Assembly (NCBI GenBank): GCA_035610365.1
Contig: CM069433.1
Location: 168,718,882 to 168,782,881, forward strand
Direction: 5' to 3'
DNA: 64,000 bases
Source: Aquatica leii
Lineage: Eukaryota; Arthropoda; Insecta; Coleoptera; Lampyridae
Shown here: positions 10,346-22,266 of the stretch, one piece after another
How the letters are laid out: each line of letters starts with the position of its first letter
Numbering within the stretch: position 1 is the first letter of the stretch
The notes under the pieces: model-generated
Told to the model about the DNA's origin: nothing
Seen by the model: the letters and a program-made list of their open reading frames with translations, nothing else
Database searches by the model: none
Made by a program: the position numbers and the translations under genes

Positions 10346-10632
10346 CTCCCTCATTGAAAAACTGAGATTCTAAAAAGTCATACTATGTTATGAATAAATC
10401 CGGAAGTAACGAAAATAACTTGCTAATATATACCTAACAAAGAATATTTTAGATAAAAGTTTAGTGGTCTCAAGAAATATTTTTTTTACAGAATAACTCA
10501 ATATTTTTGCAAATTAACTGAATATGTTATTTTAACTGAAAAACATTTTTACACGTTGTCATAAAACAAAAGTCTTTTAATGTTAGTTTAGTGGATCGTG
10601 AATGAACACATTTTTTTAGGTGTTTTCTTCTA

Positions 10633-11318
10633 TTCTCTGTACGGCGAAAAGATAGAGTTAAGTCAAATAGGCGCTAAATTTGAATAAATTTTTTTTATTG
10701 GTTAAAATTTTCAAGTCAGTATTACAACAAACAAATAACATACTTCAGTTTGACCTGAGTTTAACGTTCGACATTTTAGTTAATTTATTCGCAGTTTTAA
10801 GTTTTTGTAATTTCTATTCATTTGACGAAATAGTATTTTTCTGAAAGACATTTGTGTATATTCGTGTGGAGGATGACTTCTTTATCTGAATCATCCTATT
10901 TTTATTATACAGAATGTTATTTAAACTCTCATAAAATATGTCATAATTTTAGTTCGTCAAATTTGTTAATAAGTAAAAATTTAATGGCGCCCTTGTTTAT
11001 ACGCGTTTGAAATGTTTAGTTGTTCCGTTCAAGTGTTATTTAATAAATTTTAAAAATAAATCGTGTAACTAAATTAACAAAGTTGTAAACGTATTTGTTT
11101 GTTATAAGTAGAAATTTATAATTTTGTACATTAATTGAAAATTATACTCTTTCCTATGTACTTTAATCTTTAATACCTATATTATACATTACATAATTTT
11201 TGAATTTTCGCGCTTTTACTAATTTGAGCCGTGTAAACTTGTCTCTTCATACATTGGTTTAAATTATCATACAAAATTGAAGGAGGGGCTTAACTCTATC
11301 TTTTCGCCGTACAGGGAA
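10633..11318. mobile_element. 686-bp MITE with TA duplication and ~30-bp terminal inverted repeats
   Basis: The left end starts TA|TTCTCTGTACGGCGAAAAGA and the right end, reverse-complemented, starts TA|TTCCCTGTACGGCGAAAAGA. The match continues through TAGAGTTAAG, giving about 30 bases with one mismatch. No open frame of note lies inside. A TA duplication and this length fit a non-autonomous Tc1/mariner-superfamily element; the TIR sequence itself is not one I recognise. The well-kept TIRs suggest a moderately recent insertion. Confidence 0.82.
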
Positions 11319-12724
11319 TAGTAGGTTTTTCTCTGTGATTATTTTTTCAATTAATTTTATTTTGTATTTTATATTTATTATATAGAATTTTGAATTTTTT
11401 GCCAGACATCCACTTGTAGCTTTATTGATGTTACTTTAAACTTCAATTAACAAAAATAAAAAAAACATTTTAGATTTCAATGAGCCCCACTGATAATTTT
11501 AAGTTTTACTTGGGAAACAAAATAAATTCTATTTAGAGTATGTTCACACTTTACATAGTTAGATTTATAGTTATTTTTAGAGATAAAACTACTTTGAAAA
11601 AAAGTTTGGAATAGGTACATTTGTGAAAACAATTTTTACTCTGATCATATGATTTGCGTTGGAGTTCAGTTATGTCATGTTGTGTTCTGCAACACGAACC
11701 AAAGATATTCATATCAGATATCTTAGAGAAATTTCAGTGATTTAAAAACCAAACTAGTAGAACTTGTAAACCATTTCTTAGGGTTGTTTTTTAATATTTC
11801 TTTTTCAAACAAATTTAAAAATTTCTAGAATCTAGTCTAGTCTTAATGGATCGCCCAAGACCAAGTTTTTCAAAAATATTTTAAAACATTTAATTAAAAA
11901 AGAAAGGGCGCCTGGGCGATCCATTCGTATTTATATACAAAATTCACTGTAAAAAATCCGAATTCAATCGGTTAATAAATAAGCTCAAAAATGGTGTACA
12001 AGTTTTACTCTGGTGAGAAATTTTTAAACAAATAGTTATTTTTTCACAATTATATATGTTTAACTTTAATTGTTTTCCTTAAGTGTTACAAATTAACTAT
12101 ATTTACATTACATCACATTCTATTTACATCTATTACATTTCCTTTTTTCTCCTCTCCTCTTAACTGTTTCTTCTTTCTCCATACTTCTTTCATCCACTCC
12201 GCCTTTTTTCCGTTTTCTTTATGTAATAGATACATGGTCTTATAAACGACAGCGTTATTTTGTTATACTATTATTATGAAACGACAGAGTGAGATAAATT
12301 ATATTTTTTTATAATATAAATAAAAAATTAAAATTTATACGGATTTCTTCTTGTAAATCGCTAAATTACATCGAAGGATTTCCAAAATAGTGCCAAATTC
12401 TAAAAAAATCATCTTCAACTACAAAAAGAACCCTGCTATAGACAAATCACAACGCTTAGAAAAATAAATTATATAAATTCTATTTTCGTAAATAACGTCA
12501 GGAAATTCAAAATAAAACGAAAAAAATTGAAAAATCTATTGTGATACGTGATCGAACTGTAACTCCGCCTACGACTGTTGATATCCGCGCAAGTGATAAG
12601 TACACAAATACGATACTGTCTTCTCAGAACGCATAAAACTGATATCGTTACGAGAAAGAAATCTACCTAACATTCGTCTTTTTATTATTCAGTACAAATA
12701 CATAAATATGAGATTAGTTATTTT
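11319..12724. other. Non-coding stretch with a short perfect inverted repeat
   Basis: No gene recognised. A 12-base inverted repeat (ATGGATCGCCCA at 11846 and its complement ending at 11924) encloses 55 AT-rich bases and could fold as a hairpin. The remainder is AT-rich and featureless, apart from a pyrimidine-rich run at about 12120-12190. Confidence 0.45.
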
Positions 12725-13200
12725 CTTCAACGCCGCTTATTGAAATGTTTATGTTATTTGTATGAAATCTTATCAGTGGAGTAATGTTATCACTTTTAAA
12801 CAACGGGCCGGACGTATGCTAGTACATAGAAAAAACATCGTTTATAGTGCATAACATAATTTCGTTTTATGTTATCAATTTTCTTCTTAGGTTTGTTTCG
12901 ATACATGAATATGATACCTATTATGCATACATTTTTTAGCTGAAATTTTACAATACGCTTGTAAAGTGTGTAAATAATTTAATAATTGTACTCTAAAAAT
13001 ACTTGTCTTGCATTAATAGCTTAATTTTTGCAGTGTTATTTATTTATTCAAGTAGTTTGACTAATCTACACAACATGAGCTCATTTCAACATCTGTAACA
13101 ATTTAGTTTAACTCTTGTCTTATGTGATAACATTATTTTCTATTTATTTTTATTTTTAGTGTCAGCAAATTACTGAGAAGAATTGTGTAGTTCTTAAAAC
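12725..13200 (-). repeat. Dispersed non-coding repeat, copy A
   Basis: Reverse-complemented, this stretch aligns with 19325-19590 and 55656-56032. Shared phrases are AAGAACTACACA, AATTTGCTGACACT, TCAGCTAAAAAAT, AAAATTGATAACATAAA, CGAAATTATG and TCAATAAGCGG. All three matches stop at the ACGG/GCGG-type end. It has no coding capacity and no obvious TIR or poly(A) tail, so the class is unknown. Confidence 0.6.
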
Positions 13201-14476
13201 AGTTAATTAAACATCTTAATCACACATTATTTTTGATTTCTTTTTATTAACTGCGTCAATAAAGCTGAAAATTTATATTTTTTTAAATGTTTTATTACAA
13301 CTTTTATTTTGATATTGTATAGATGCTATATTTTATCTTCTAAATTAACAACTTGTTTATCCAAAATTTAGTCTCAAATGTCTAACGTTCGATTTCTACG
13401 GAATTTCCAAATTGTTACCTGAGTAGGTAGTGTGCATATGCCAATCTTTATTCCTTCGTGTTGACACTGACCTAACGTAACAAAATGTATTATGTGCTAC
13501 GTTTCGAGAATTAACTTAATTGCGAATCAAAGCTGAATACAGGCCCGATAAAATATTTTTTATAATTTTGGTTTATGCTAATCAATTTTCTACTACTAAT
13601 TTTTGTGGGTTTGGTTAAAACATTATTATCACAAGAAACAGAGGGTTACGATTGCAAAGAAAAACGTGTCGGGATAATAACCTAAGAATGCGGCTTCCTA
13701 AAAAAATGTTAACTAAAGAAAATCACGTTTTGAATTGTAGACGATAACAAAAGATACACGGTTTAATTGATAAATAAAAAGTATTGTCGACATGCATTGT
13801 TATCAGTTTTACAGCAGTACCATCTGTTGTATAGCGGCAAGCTTATGTAAAAAAAGTTTCATTATTTTATGTAGTAATGAAGCCACTTTAATGTATTTGA
13901 TTTCTTTCCTTGTCTTAAGGGGCTTCTCACTCTACTAAATCTCAGCTTTAAATAAATATACCATTTACCCTAAAAAAATTATTAAAAACAAAAAAATGTT
14001 TATTGGTTAGGAAGCGGTAAGTACATACATCGCGTATGCATCAACACAAGCAATAAATTGGAAAATAAAAATTTTCATAAATTTCTAAATTCTAAATTAA
14101 AAATAATGCTCTCATGTTTATTTCACTGTTATAAAAAGTACGCATTTCTTCTATGTAAGTAATTCGCCAGCACTAAAAATTAAAATAAATTTAAAATAGC
14201 ATTATCACATAAGATAGTTAAAGTTGTTATTCTAAGAAAGTAAGGACGCACATATTTTTCAAATTCATTCTCGAAGGTAACGTACAGAGCGTCTAAGTAA
14301 ACAAAGTACCCGGAAAATATGTCAACAAACTTTAAAAATTGGACGCGGTAAATATTTCCACAAATCACAATTGGCAAGTACTTTCCTTGGTTGCCTCGTG
14401 TTTGTTTACATATTTATCTGCAGTTTTACTGAAAAATTCGTGGTTGTTCAAATAGTCTTCATCAAGACTCTATTAA
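13201..14476. other. Non-coding AT-rich stretch
   Basis: No recognisable gene or element. An open frame at 14180-14377 (-) has no family signature. Confidence 0.45.
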
Positions 14477-15190
14477 ATGGCGTTATTTGCGAACAAGGTA
14501 TGTGAATTTATAAACATTTTTTTCAGTATAGGCTTTGTAGCATAACCTCAACATCAATTACTAATTTACATTCCTTACTCTAAAATAGTAAAACCTGTAT
14601 TTATTTTCAGTGTTAACTCTACAAACAATAACTTATTTTTGATGGAGATTTTTACAATACTTTTTTTCTGTATTGTTTCAGTTGTTATTTACTAACATGG
14701 AATCTAAATCAATGAAAACCATTCAATCCGAAGCCAGAAATACTATTAAACATGTTGTGGACAGAACAGTGTCAGATATCTCTGTATATATATATTATTG
14801 TACATGCAGGTGGATCATATGGATTTGTCCGGTGACTATCACGACGACATGAATCATATTTATGGTGAAAGGAAAAACAATTCATTTCAAATTTGCTTCC
14901 TAATGGTATTGTTTTCATGGATAATACAGCGTGCCACATTGTACAAATTAATAGACTTCCAACGCAAGCAGAACGTAAGGAAAGCATTCGACAATGGCTC
15001 GAAAATAATGGACTAACAACAACAAATGAAATGCATGAAACAGCACTAATAATGTTAGTGAAACAATTTAATTATTCGAAAACATATTATGTAGATGAAC
15101 TCCTTAAAAACACGGACATACAGTGTTACGTTTCCCATCTTACCACTGCGACTTAAATCCGATTAAGTTGAGAATACATTTTCTGAGATG
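14477..15190 (+). pseudogene. IS630/mariner-type DDE_3 transposase relic with an intron
   Basis: A short first exon, ATG GCG TTA ... AAG at 14477-14497, meets a donor GTATGT. An acceptor TTTCAG at 14676-14681 continues in frame as LLFTNMESKSMKTIQSEARN, which looks like the N-terminus of a large insect transposase family. After an internal gap the catalytic part follows: GDYHDDMN, GIVFMDNTACH (family: VMDNAPYHS), RKESIRQWLENN, YYVDELLKN and, one frame over, RFPSYHCDLNPIK (family: LPPYHCELNPIE). The second aspartate is in MDN and the final acidic region is the LNPIE block, here LNPIK. Roughly the first half of the catalytic domain is missing. At least two frame changes separate the blocks: near 14870, and after TDIQCY at about 15125. 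No TIR was found. It lies directly upstream of the copia element but is unrelated to it. Confidence 0.75.
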
Positions 15191-15321
15191 ACTGCATAGT
15201 GTTGAAGTATTATTTTTATACAAATTGGCAACGTTGTTTTTTGCTGCTTTTTTGTAACCAACTGTATGTACTATGGTGTACTTCCTGTTGTATGTTTATG
15301 CTTGTATGTTCTTTGTTGAAG

Positions 15322-18300
15322 ATGGATTTCAAAGCGCACATTGAAAAATTGGAAGGTGCAAGCAATTGGGCAAAACGGAAACGTCAACTTGAATTACTGT
15401 TGATACATCATGATGTTCACGATTATATTACAGGTGAAAAACAGCACCTGTTCGTGTCTAATCAGTGGAATCAACGAATAGTAATGATGACGATGCATTT
15501 AACAAGAGAGTGCATCAAGCATTTAAAAAGGGTGATGCCTTGGCACAGTTAATTATTGTTGGGTCCTTGAACGAGAACAATCTAGAGTTAACGTCAACGT
15601 GCCGAACTTCAATGGATACATGGCAAAAGTTAAAGTATGTATATGAACAGAGTTTCGGTCAACGTGTGGATCGACTAATGGAGGAATTTTTTAAAGTAAC
15701 AAAAATCCCTGTGAAAATGTGGCTACGCATGTTGCTAAGTTGCAAAAAAATTTCTTCGAATTGAATGATGAATTGGAACGTCTAGTAAAAACTAAACTTC
15801 TGGATTTACTTTTAATGAGTCGTATTCTATCGACACTTTCAGTAGAATATTTTGAGTTTAAAAGTGTTTGAGAGTATATCCCAGTGGCAGAGAGAACAGT
15901 TAATTTATTATTAGAGGATTAGAGCGATTAAGATTAATTGAAATGAGGGTGCCCGCAAAACACGAAGAACCTGTTGCTTTGGTTGATCCAAAGGCTCAAA
16001 AGAAAGAAAAGCAAAGAAAAGAATACAAGTGCTATAAATGTCACGAGTTTGGGCATTTTATTAAGAATTGCCCTAAACGTTCAAGAGACAAGCAACAAAG
16101 AGAATTCAGTCGTGGTGATGCGTTTGTGTGCACTTATGAAATGGAAGGATGCGACAAATTTTTCCTCAAGCAAAAAGGTGAAGTCGTTGAGAGTGTTTAA
16201 AAATTTATTAAAGAGTGTATCACCAATGGAATTCCAATTAAGTGTTTAATGACTGATGGTGGTTGCGAATTTGATTATAAAGAAGTGAAACGTGTATTGG
16301 AGGAATATGGCATTGTTTTTCGAATGACAATGCCTTATACACCTGAACAAAATGGGAGTGCCGAACGTGAGAACCGAACACTTGTTGAAAGTGCACGATC
16401 CATGTTACATGCGAAAGGTTTTTCGATAAATCTGTGGGCAGAAGCAGTTAACACAGCTACTTTTGTGTTAAACAGAACTGGGTTTACTCGAGTTGAAGGC
16501 AAGTCACCTTTTGAACACTGGATGGGAAAGGAATACGTCAGTCTACAACATTTTAAAGTGTTCGGGACAGAATGCTATGTTCATGTTCCAAAAGAACGAA
16601 GAAACAAGTGGGATAAAAAAGGTACACCTGGTCACTTTGTAGGTTATTGCCATGAAAAAGACGGTTTCAGAGTGTGGATTCCATCACAACAAAAGGTTGT
16701 AAGAAGTCGGGATATAATATTTAAGAAGGAAACTATTGGCACAAGTAATTTCAACAAAACAAGAAGGGCTAGTGCTAAGGGTTGCAATGATAAAACTGAT
16801 TTTGTAGTATTTGGTCGTTTAAACTTAGCTGGCGATCATCAAGAAACTCGCATAGTTGTTACCGACAGTGTTGATGCAGATGGTGATGTTACAAAATCCG
16901 AACGAGGTTGGAGAAGCAAGTACCCTCGAAAGTCAAGAAAAAGAAATTCTGGTGTTTAAGAGACTAGAGAACCTCTGGCCATATTGACAGATACAAGTGC
17001 TGAAAGAAGGTACTCTGTCAGAGACAGGAAACAGGAATTGTTTCCCAATTTTGAACTATATTATGCTTGTTCAAGTTACGTAGAACCTAGTAAAATTTTT
17101 GAGGCTCGGAAATGTAGCAATGCGAGTAAGTGGGAATAGGCTATAAAATCGGAGTTAAATTCGTTAAATTTTAATAACACATGGATTTTAGTAGATAGAC
17201 CTCTTAATACAAATGTAGTAAAAAATCGATGGGTTTTTAAAGTTAAGGTTGATAGCGATAAAAACGTTAGATTTAAGGCTAGGTTAGTTGCTAAAGGGTT
17301 TACCCAAAAATATGGACTAGATTATAAGCAGTGTTGTAAATTATCTATATAAATTTATATAGATAAATTAATCTAGATTCATATTTTTATCTATTTATAT
17401 GTATCTAGATACAATCAAAAAATATATAAATTATATGTATCTGTATATATATAATTTTTTATTTAAATTATTTAAATAAAATTTATAAAAAATCCAGTGT
17501 CCCGTAAAATTCAAGTTACAATATGTATGTTTTTCTTCAGTAATTTCCCACATTCCATAATAGTTCTTCAAATCAACTCCATCGATCGTTATTACTACCT
17601 AGGTTATTTCATCTATTATCTGTTATCTATATAAAGTTTGAATAGTTTATCTATTATCTAATACTAGATAATTTTTGAAAAAAAAAAATTTATCTGTATC
17701 TATATAATTTAAAAATTATCTATTTACAACACTGATTATAAGGAGACATTTTCTCCTGTTATTAGACTTAGCACTTTAAGGTTATTGCTTGCTTTAGCTG
17801 TAAGATACAAAATGAAAGTAGATCATTTAGATGTTGAGTCTGCTTTCTTGCATGGGAGTCTGAATGAAAATATTTATATGGAATTGCCAGAGGGATGTTA
17901 CGAAGGACTTAATAAAGTATGCTTGCTTAAGAAAGCGCTTTATGGTTTAAAGCAATCATCAAGAGTGTGGTACAAGAAGGTAGGAGACTTTTTATTAAGT
18001 ATGTGTTTTCAAAAGTCTTGTTATGAGCCATGCATATTTTTTAAATGCGTTAACAATTCACATTTCATAGTAGCTATTCATGTGGATGATTTTCTTGTTA
18101 TTTCAAATAATGAAAATGAAAAAGAAAAAATGAAGTGTTTGATGGCTGAGAAATTTAGAATTAAAGATCTAGGACCAATAAGAGATTTTTTAGGCATTTC
18201 AATGAATGTTTTGATTTGAAAATACAAATATGTCAGATGAAGTATATTGACCGATTGCTGGAAAAATTTGGGATGTCTGATGCTAAGGTTGCATCGACTC

Positions 18301-19000
18301 CTTTAATTGAAGGACGTAAAATGGAGAAAAGTAAAATGGTTAGTGATGTTCCTTATCAAAACTTGATCGGATCGTTAATGTACCTAGCTGTGTGTACACG
18401 TCCTGACATTATGTATGCCGTCAGCTATTTAAGTCAGTTTAACACAGGTTTTAGTGATAAACATTGGATCATGGCAAAGCGGGTGTTAAGATACCTAAAG
18501 GGTACACGTCACTTAGGACTAAGTCATACAGCTGGTTCTGAAAACATTATAAGTTACGCTGACGCTGACTGGGCAAGTGGAGAAGATAGAAAATCTTATT
18601 CAGGATATATCTTCGAATTCAATAACTCGACCATATCCTGGGAAAGCAGAAAACAAAACGCCATTGCTTTGTCGACAACAGAGGCGGAGTATGTAGCTGT
18701 AGTAGAAGCAGGGAAGGAGGCTATATTTCTGAGAGGGCCTTTTAAATGAAATAACAACTTTTGTGTAGTGACAATCAGGGCGCTATAAAACTAGTAGATT
18801 ATTCAATTATTTCGTTTGGCTTTCCGTTTATTATTGAGAGCAAGTATCTGCATAACGTTAAAACATCGGACTGGGACAAAATTGTCAACATGTGAATCAT
18901 TTGGCGCAATAAATGTGGCAACGTGATGGACTGCTAGATGTTGCTGTGGAAAACCTGTCGTTTATAGTGAACACTGGATCATATGACGATGAAATTTTTC
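15322..19000 (+). mobile_element. Ty1/copia LTR retrotransposon, broken fossil
   Basis: Parts appear in copia order on the plus strand. First is a gag-like protein starting MDFKAHIEKLEGASNWAKRK, then a CCHC zinc knuckle (CYKCHEFGHFIKNC, about 16029-16070). Next is the second half of the integrase core with NGSAERENRTL and FEHWMGKEY (16249-16960). Then come reverse transcriptase with VDHLDVESAFLHG and HVDDFLVI (about 17190-18215, interrupted by a hAT MITE) and RNase H with SADADWASGEDR-like YADADWAS and LSTTEAEYVA (18216-18750). Integrase before RT is the diagnostic copia order. Long terminal repeats were not found by eye at either end. The element is broken, with parts missing and more than five breaks. 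Copia elements copy through RNA and integrate by their integrase. It is old by the amount of decay, although the protein motifs are still easy to read. Confidence 0.9.
17329..17734. mobile_element. 406-bp hAT-type MITE inserted in the copia reverse transcriptase
   Basis: The ends are CAGTGTTGTAAAT (17329) and ATTTACAACACTG (to 17734), perfect inverted repeats of 13 bases with further similarity inside (TAGATAATTT and TATATAGAT blocks). The flanks are ATTATAAG at 17321-17328 and ATTATAAG at 17735-17742, an exact 8-bp duplication. A CAGTG terminus with an 8-bp duplication identifies the hAT superfamily. The interior is very AT-rich (TATATAGATA-type runs) and non-coding. The copia coding sequence resumes directly after the duplication, so the MITE arrived after the copia element. 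Confidence 0.92.
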
Positions 19001-19324
19001 TGATGTAAATAAGTAATTTTTACAATTACTTTTAAAAATATGTAATTATTTTGTAATGTTGTACCGAATCTTTTAGAAAAGTAAATGTGTAATTACAATT
19101 TATTTTGATAGTATTAAAATCATAAAGTGTTTTTCTGAAATAACGTCAAACAACAAAGTCTAAAGATTATCTACACGGATAACCTACGGATGACTTGAAT
19201 TTCCCACCAAAATACTTTTTAATTTGAGTGCACCTTTAGAATTAAAGTGACACCAGCTACGCCTCTCCAGGGATTTTGTTTATTCAGGTTAACTGTATTT
19301 ACAGGTGTTTAAATGATGTAATGT

Positions 19325-19590
19325 TACGTAAGTCCGTCAAAATAAATAAATAACACTGTAAAAACAAAGCTAAACATGCAAAACAACTATTTTTAGGCTA
19401 CAATGATTTAATTTTTACTTTAAACAAGCATGTTGTGAAAATTCAGCTAAAAATTATACAAAATAAGTGATTGTTCATATGTAGAAACAAACCGGAGAAG
19501 AAAATTGATAACATTAACCGAAATTATGATTACTATAAACCTTAGCCGGCTGATAACATTATCCAGGATTCCAATAAACCGCGTGCACGG
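19325..19590 (+). repeat. Dispersed non-coding repeat, copy B
   Basis: Matches copy A (12725-13200, inverted) and copy C (55656-56032) through AAATAAATAACACTGTAAAA, TTCAGCTAAAAATTATAC, AAAATTGATAACATTAACCG, AAATTATGATTACTATAAAC and CCAATAAACC. It is shorter at its left side than copy A. Confidence 0.6.
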
Positions 19591-20404
19591 TACATACTCT
19601 ACTCTACTTGAATCAAGCTAAATAGTATTTGAAGTAAAGGAGACACTGAAAGAAGGCGAGAACCTTATAAAATTATAGACATAAAACTCGCCTCTACTGC
19701 CACTGTATTTTTTCATGAATTTTTAATAATAAAAGTTATCTGCTTGTACTCAAAACAATCAAAACTCTCTTCTTAAATGTCGTATGTGGAAGTCCTTGAA
19801 TTGCTTATATAAATTAAGACTTGCTTTACGCCATCTACACACCGAGAAACGCATATTACTTCCCTAACCGCTGTAGTTGACTGCAGCGCCCCTGCACTTT
19901 TTTTGAAAGACTATCAATTTATGAGAAAACGTATTTTTATTTTTCAGAAGTCAGAACTTTAATACAATTTAATACGTAGTTTTGTTTTTGATGAATTGCA
20001 TTTCGCATTGTAACGCTTCGGCTACTCTTTCTTGATCTTTTGTAATTGTTGTCTCATTTGTTATATATTAAAAAGTACATTCTGCTTTTAGTAAATATTT
20101 TCATGTTCTTATAAATATTATGTGATTGAGGTATATTGTTAGAAAATTCATCTTTCTTATATAATAAAAATAAACACTTTTTCGGTAAGAAAATTTTCTA
20201 ATATCCTTTGTACAGATAGTTTAAATGTGACAACTGTCAAAAATACTCTGTCGAGCAATCATTGTTATTGGTCATTGTGTGTGCTTCTCTATATTGCAAA
20301 TTAAACTCTTGCATTTTAACGTTAAATAAATGTTACAAAAAATAAAAACAATTTTGTTTAGGTACATTCTAAAACCGTGAATAAAATACGTATCGCAAAT
20401 TATC
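19591..20404. other. Non-coding stretch
   Basis: No gene recognised. An imperfect palindrome CTGTAGTTGACTGCAG lies at about 19872. The rest is AT-rich. Confidence 0.45.
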
Positions 20405-20690
20405 AAGTATGGTAATGTGCCAGTTCTGAAAAGTGTCTGGAAACTGCCGTCTGCCACTTCGGTAGATTCAAGCACATTAACTGTCCTGAAAACTGCCTTT
20501 GCAGTAGTGTCCCAATATCAACCACTGTCCTCAAACCTGCCCAACTTATTTGTCCTCATATCTGCCAATATTGGAAATATAAAAAATATAATCGTTTAAA
20601 TTAAAAAAAACTCGCATACATTGATTTCACGGGACGTTTAGTATCGATTACATTAAAAAAAAAATATTGGTCTTGAACCTGCCGTGTGAC
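20405..20690 (+). repeat. Irregular GTCCTnAAAnCTGCC motif cluster
   Basis: Variants of one 15-base motif occur about five times: GTGTCTGGAAACTGCC, GTCCTGAAAACTGCC, GTCCTCAAACCTGCC, GTCCTCATATCTGCC and GTCTTGAACCTGCC, the last at about 20672. Spacing is irregular (roughly 30-110 bases). Short, same-strand, irregularly spaced motifs like this are typical of subterminal transposase-binding repeats. The cluster lies just outside the (TA)n that bounds the 4.28-kb unit. Confidence 0.55.
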
Positions 20691-21039
20691 ATATATATAT
20701 ATATACGTAAGTGTTGAATTATGTGGCACCCACCATGACTATTGCATAAAAGACACCCGGGTGTATAAATTCTTTGATAATATATGTCATTGTGGCATAT
20801 CGACTTGTATGATGCAAATGGCACCCATTTGTATAAAAATACATGTTTAAAATAGTAAATGACACCCAACATTGTTGTCATATAAATTAAATAGTAAAGG
20901 TGCCAGTTAGTAAATATTTCGTTTTTAATTAAACTGTATGTATATGATTATATTTCACTTCTATCATGCTGCTTATATAGAGTGGGTGTTTGAAAAAAAA
21001 CATCCCTGCTTTAGGACACTTTTGGGACACAACTTTAAG

Positions 21040-22165
21040 TGTCAAACTTGACATTGACACATCAACCCTCTGAAGCCAGCAACCCCTAACTTAAGAATTT
21101 AAATAAGGGAAGGGGGTTGATCGAACCTTCATTTAAAACCTCCTGCAATTCTCTATGAGGACAGCATGGCAAAAAGTGGTTTTATTGAATTTTTTTGTGT
21201 TCCTATGAAAAACAACCCTCTAGATTAAGTAAAGTGGGGGAGACTAGTTTTTTAACAAACGCTTTGACAGGTCGATTCTTGATTTTTAGTAAATAACTTG
21301 AGATATTAAACTTGACATTGACACATCAACCCCGTAGCTCCAACAAACCCTAACTCAAAAATTTAAATAAGGAAAGGAACTTGAATGACTCTTCATTTAA
21401 AGCGTCTTTAAATTCTCTATGCGACAGCATGGCCAAAAATAAATTTATCCAATTCTTTTTCGTCTTCTTTAAAAACAACCCTTTAGATTAACTAGGTTTT
21501 TAAAAAAACGCTCGGGCAGATCGATTCTTGATATTTAAAAGACAACTTTAAATTTCAAACTTGACATTGACACATCAACCCCCTAGCTCCAGCAACCCTT
21601 AACTCAAGAATTTGAATAGGGAAAGGAGGTCGAATGACCCCTCATTTAAAGCGTCTTTTAATTCTCTATGCAACAGCATAGCTGAAAATAGTTTTTTCTA
21701 ATGTTTTTTCGTATCTATTAAAAACAACCCTCTAGATTAACTAAGGTGGGGAGACTAAGTTATTAAAAAAACACTCAGACAGGTCGATTCTTGATTTTTA
21801 GGAGACAACTTTAAATATCAAACTTGAAATTGACACATCATCCCTCTAGATCTAGCAACCCCTAATTCAAGAGAAGGGCGTCAAACGACCTGTCATTTAA
21901 AAGGTCTTTTAATTCTCTATACGACAGCAAGGCCAAAAGTAGTTTTATAATTTTTTTGTGTCCCCATAAAAAACAACCCTCTAGATTACGTAAGGTTGGG
22001 GTGTTGTTTAGAAAAAATCCTAAAACACGCCACTTTTGACTTTTTGAACGACACATTTTGGCGTCAAATTTGATTTTGTCAGGTCAACCTCCTAGCCCCA
22101 ACAACCCCCAACAAAAACAAAAATTATAGGAAGGTGGTCGAGTAACCCTGATTTTAATGGTCTCT
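21040..22165. repeat. ~255-bp tandem array inside unit copy 1
   Basis: The phrase CTTGACATTGACACATCAAC recurs at about 21048, 21306, 21557 and (diverged) 21822 and 22067, a period of 246-264 bases. Each unit also carries AGCAACCCCTAACTYAAGAA, a CATTTAAA block, ATTCTCTATGCGACAGCAT and AACAACCCTCTAGATTA. An inverted half unit follows at about 22440-22590 (GAGTTAGGGTTTGCTGGAGC). The same array, including the inverted half unit, is in copy 2. Confidence 0.85.
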
Positions 22166-22266
22166 TGATTCTCTACGTGTGTGCATGATTGCTTTTAAGT
22201 TTATAAAAATTTTAAAAGTGTAGAAAAATTTAAAACATCAAAATTCAACGTCAGAAGAAATTTTTA

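Noticed and set aside
20648-20881. Open frame whose translation recurs at 50071-50298
   Set aside because: The repeated protein-like sequence (TTMLGVIYYFKHVF) is only the translation of the inverted DNA repeat; it reads through GTGCC motif clusters and (TA)n.
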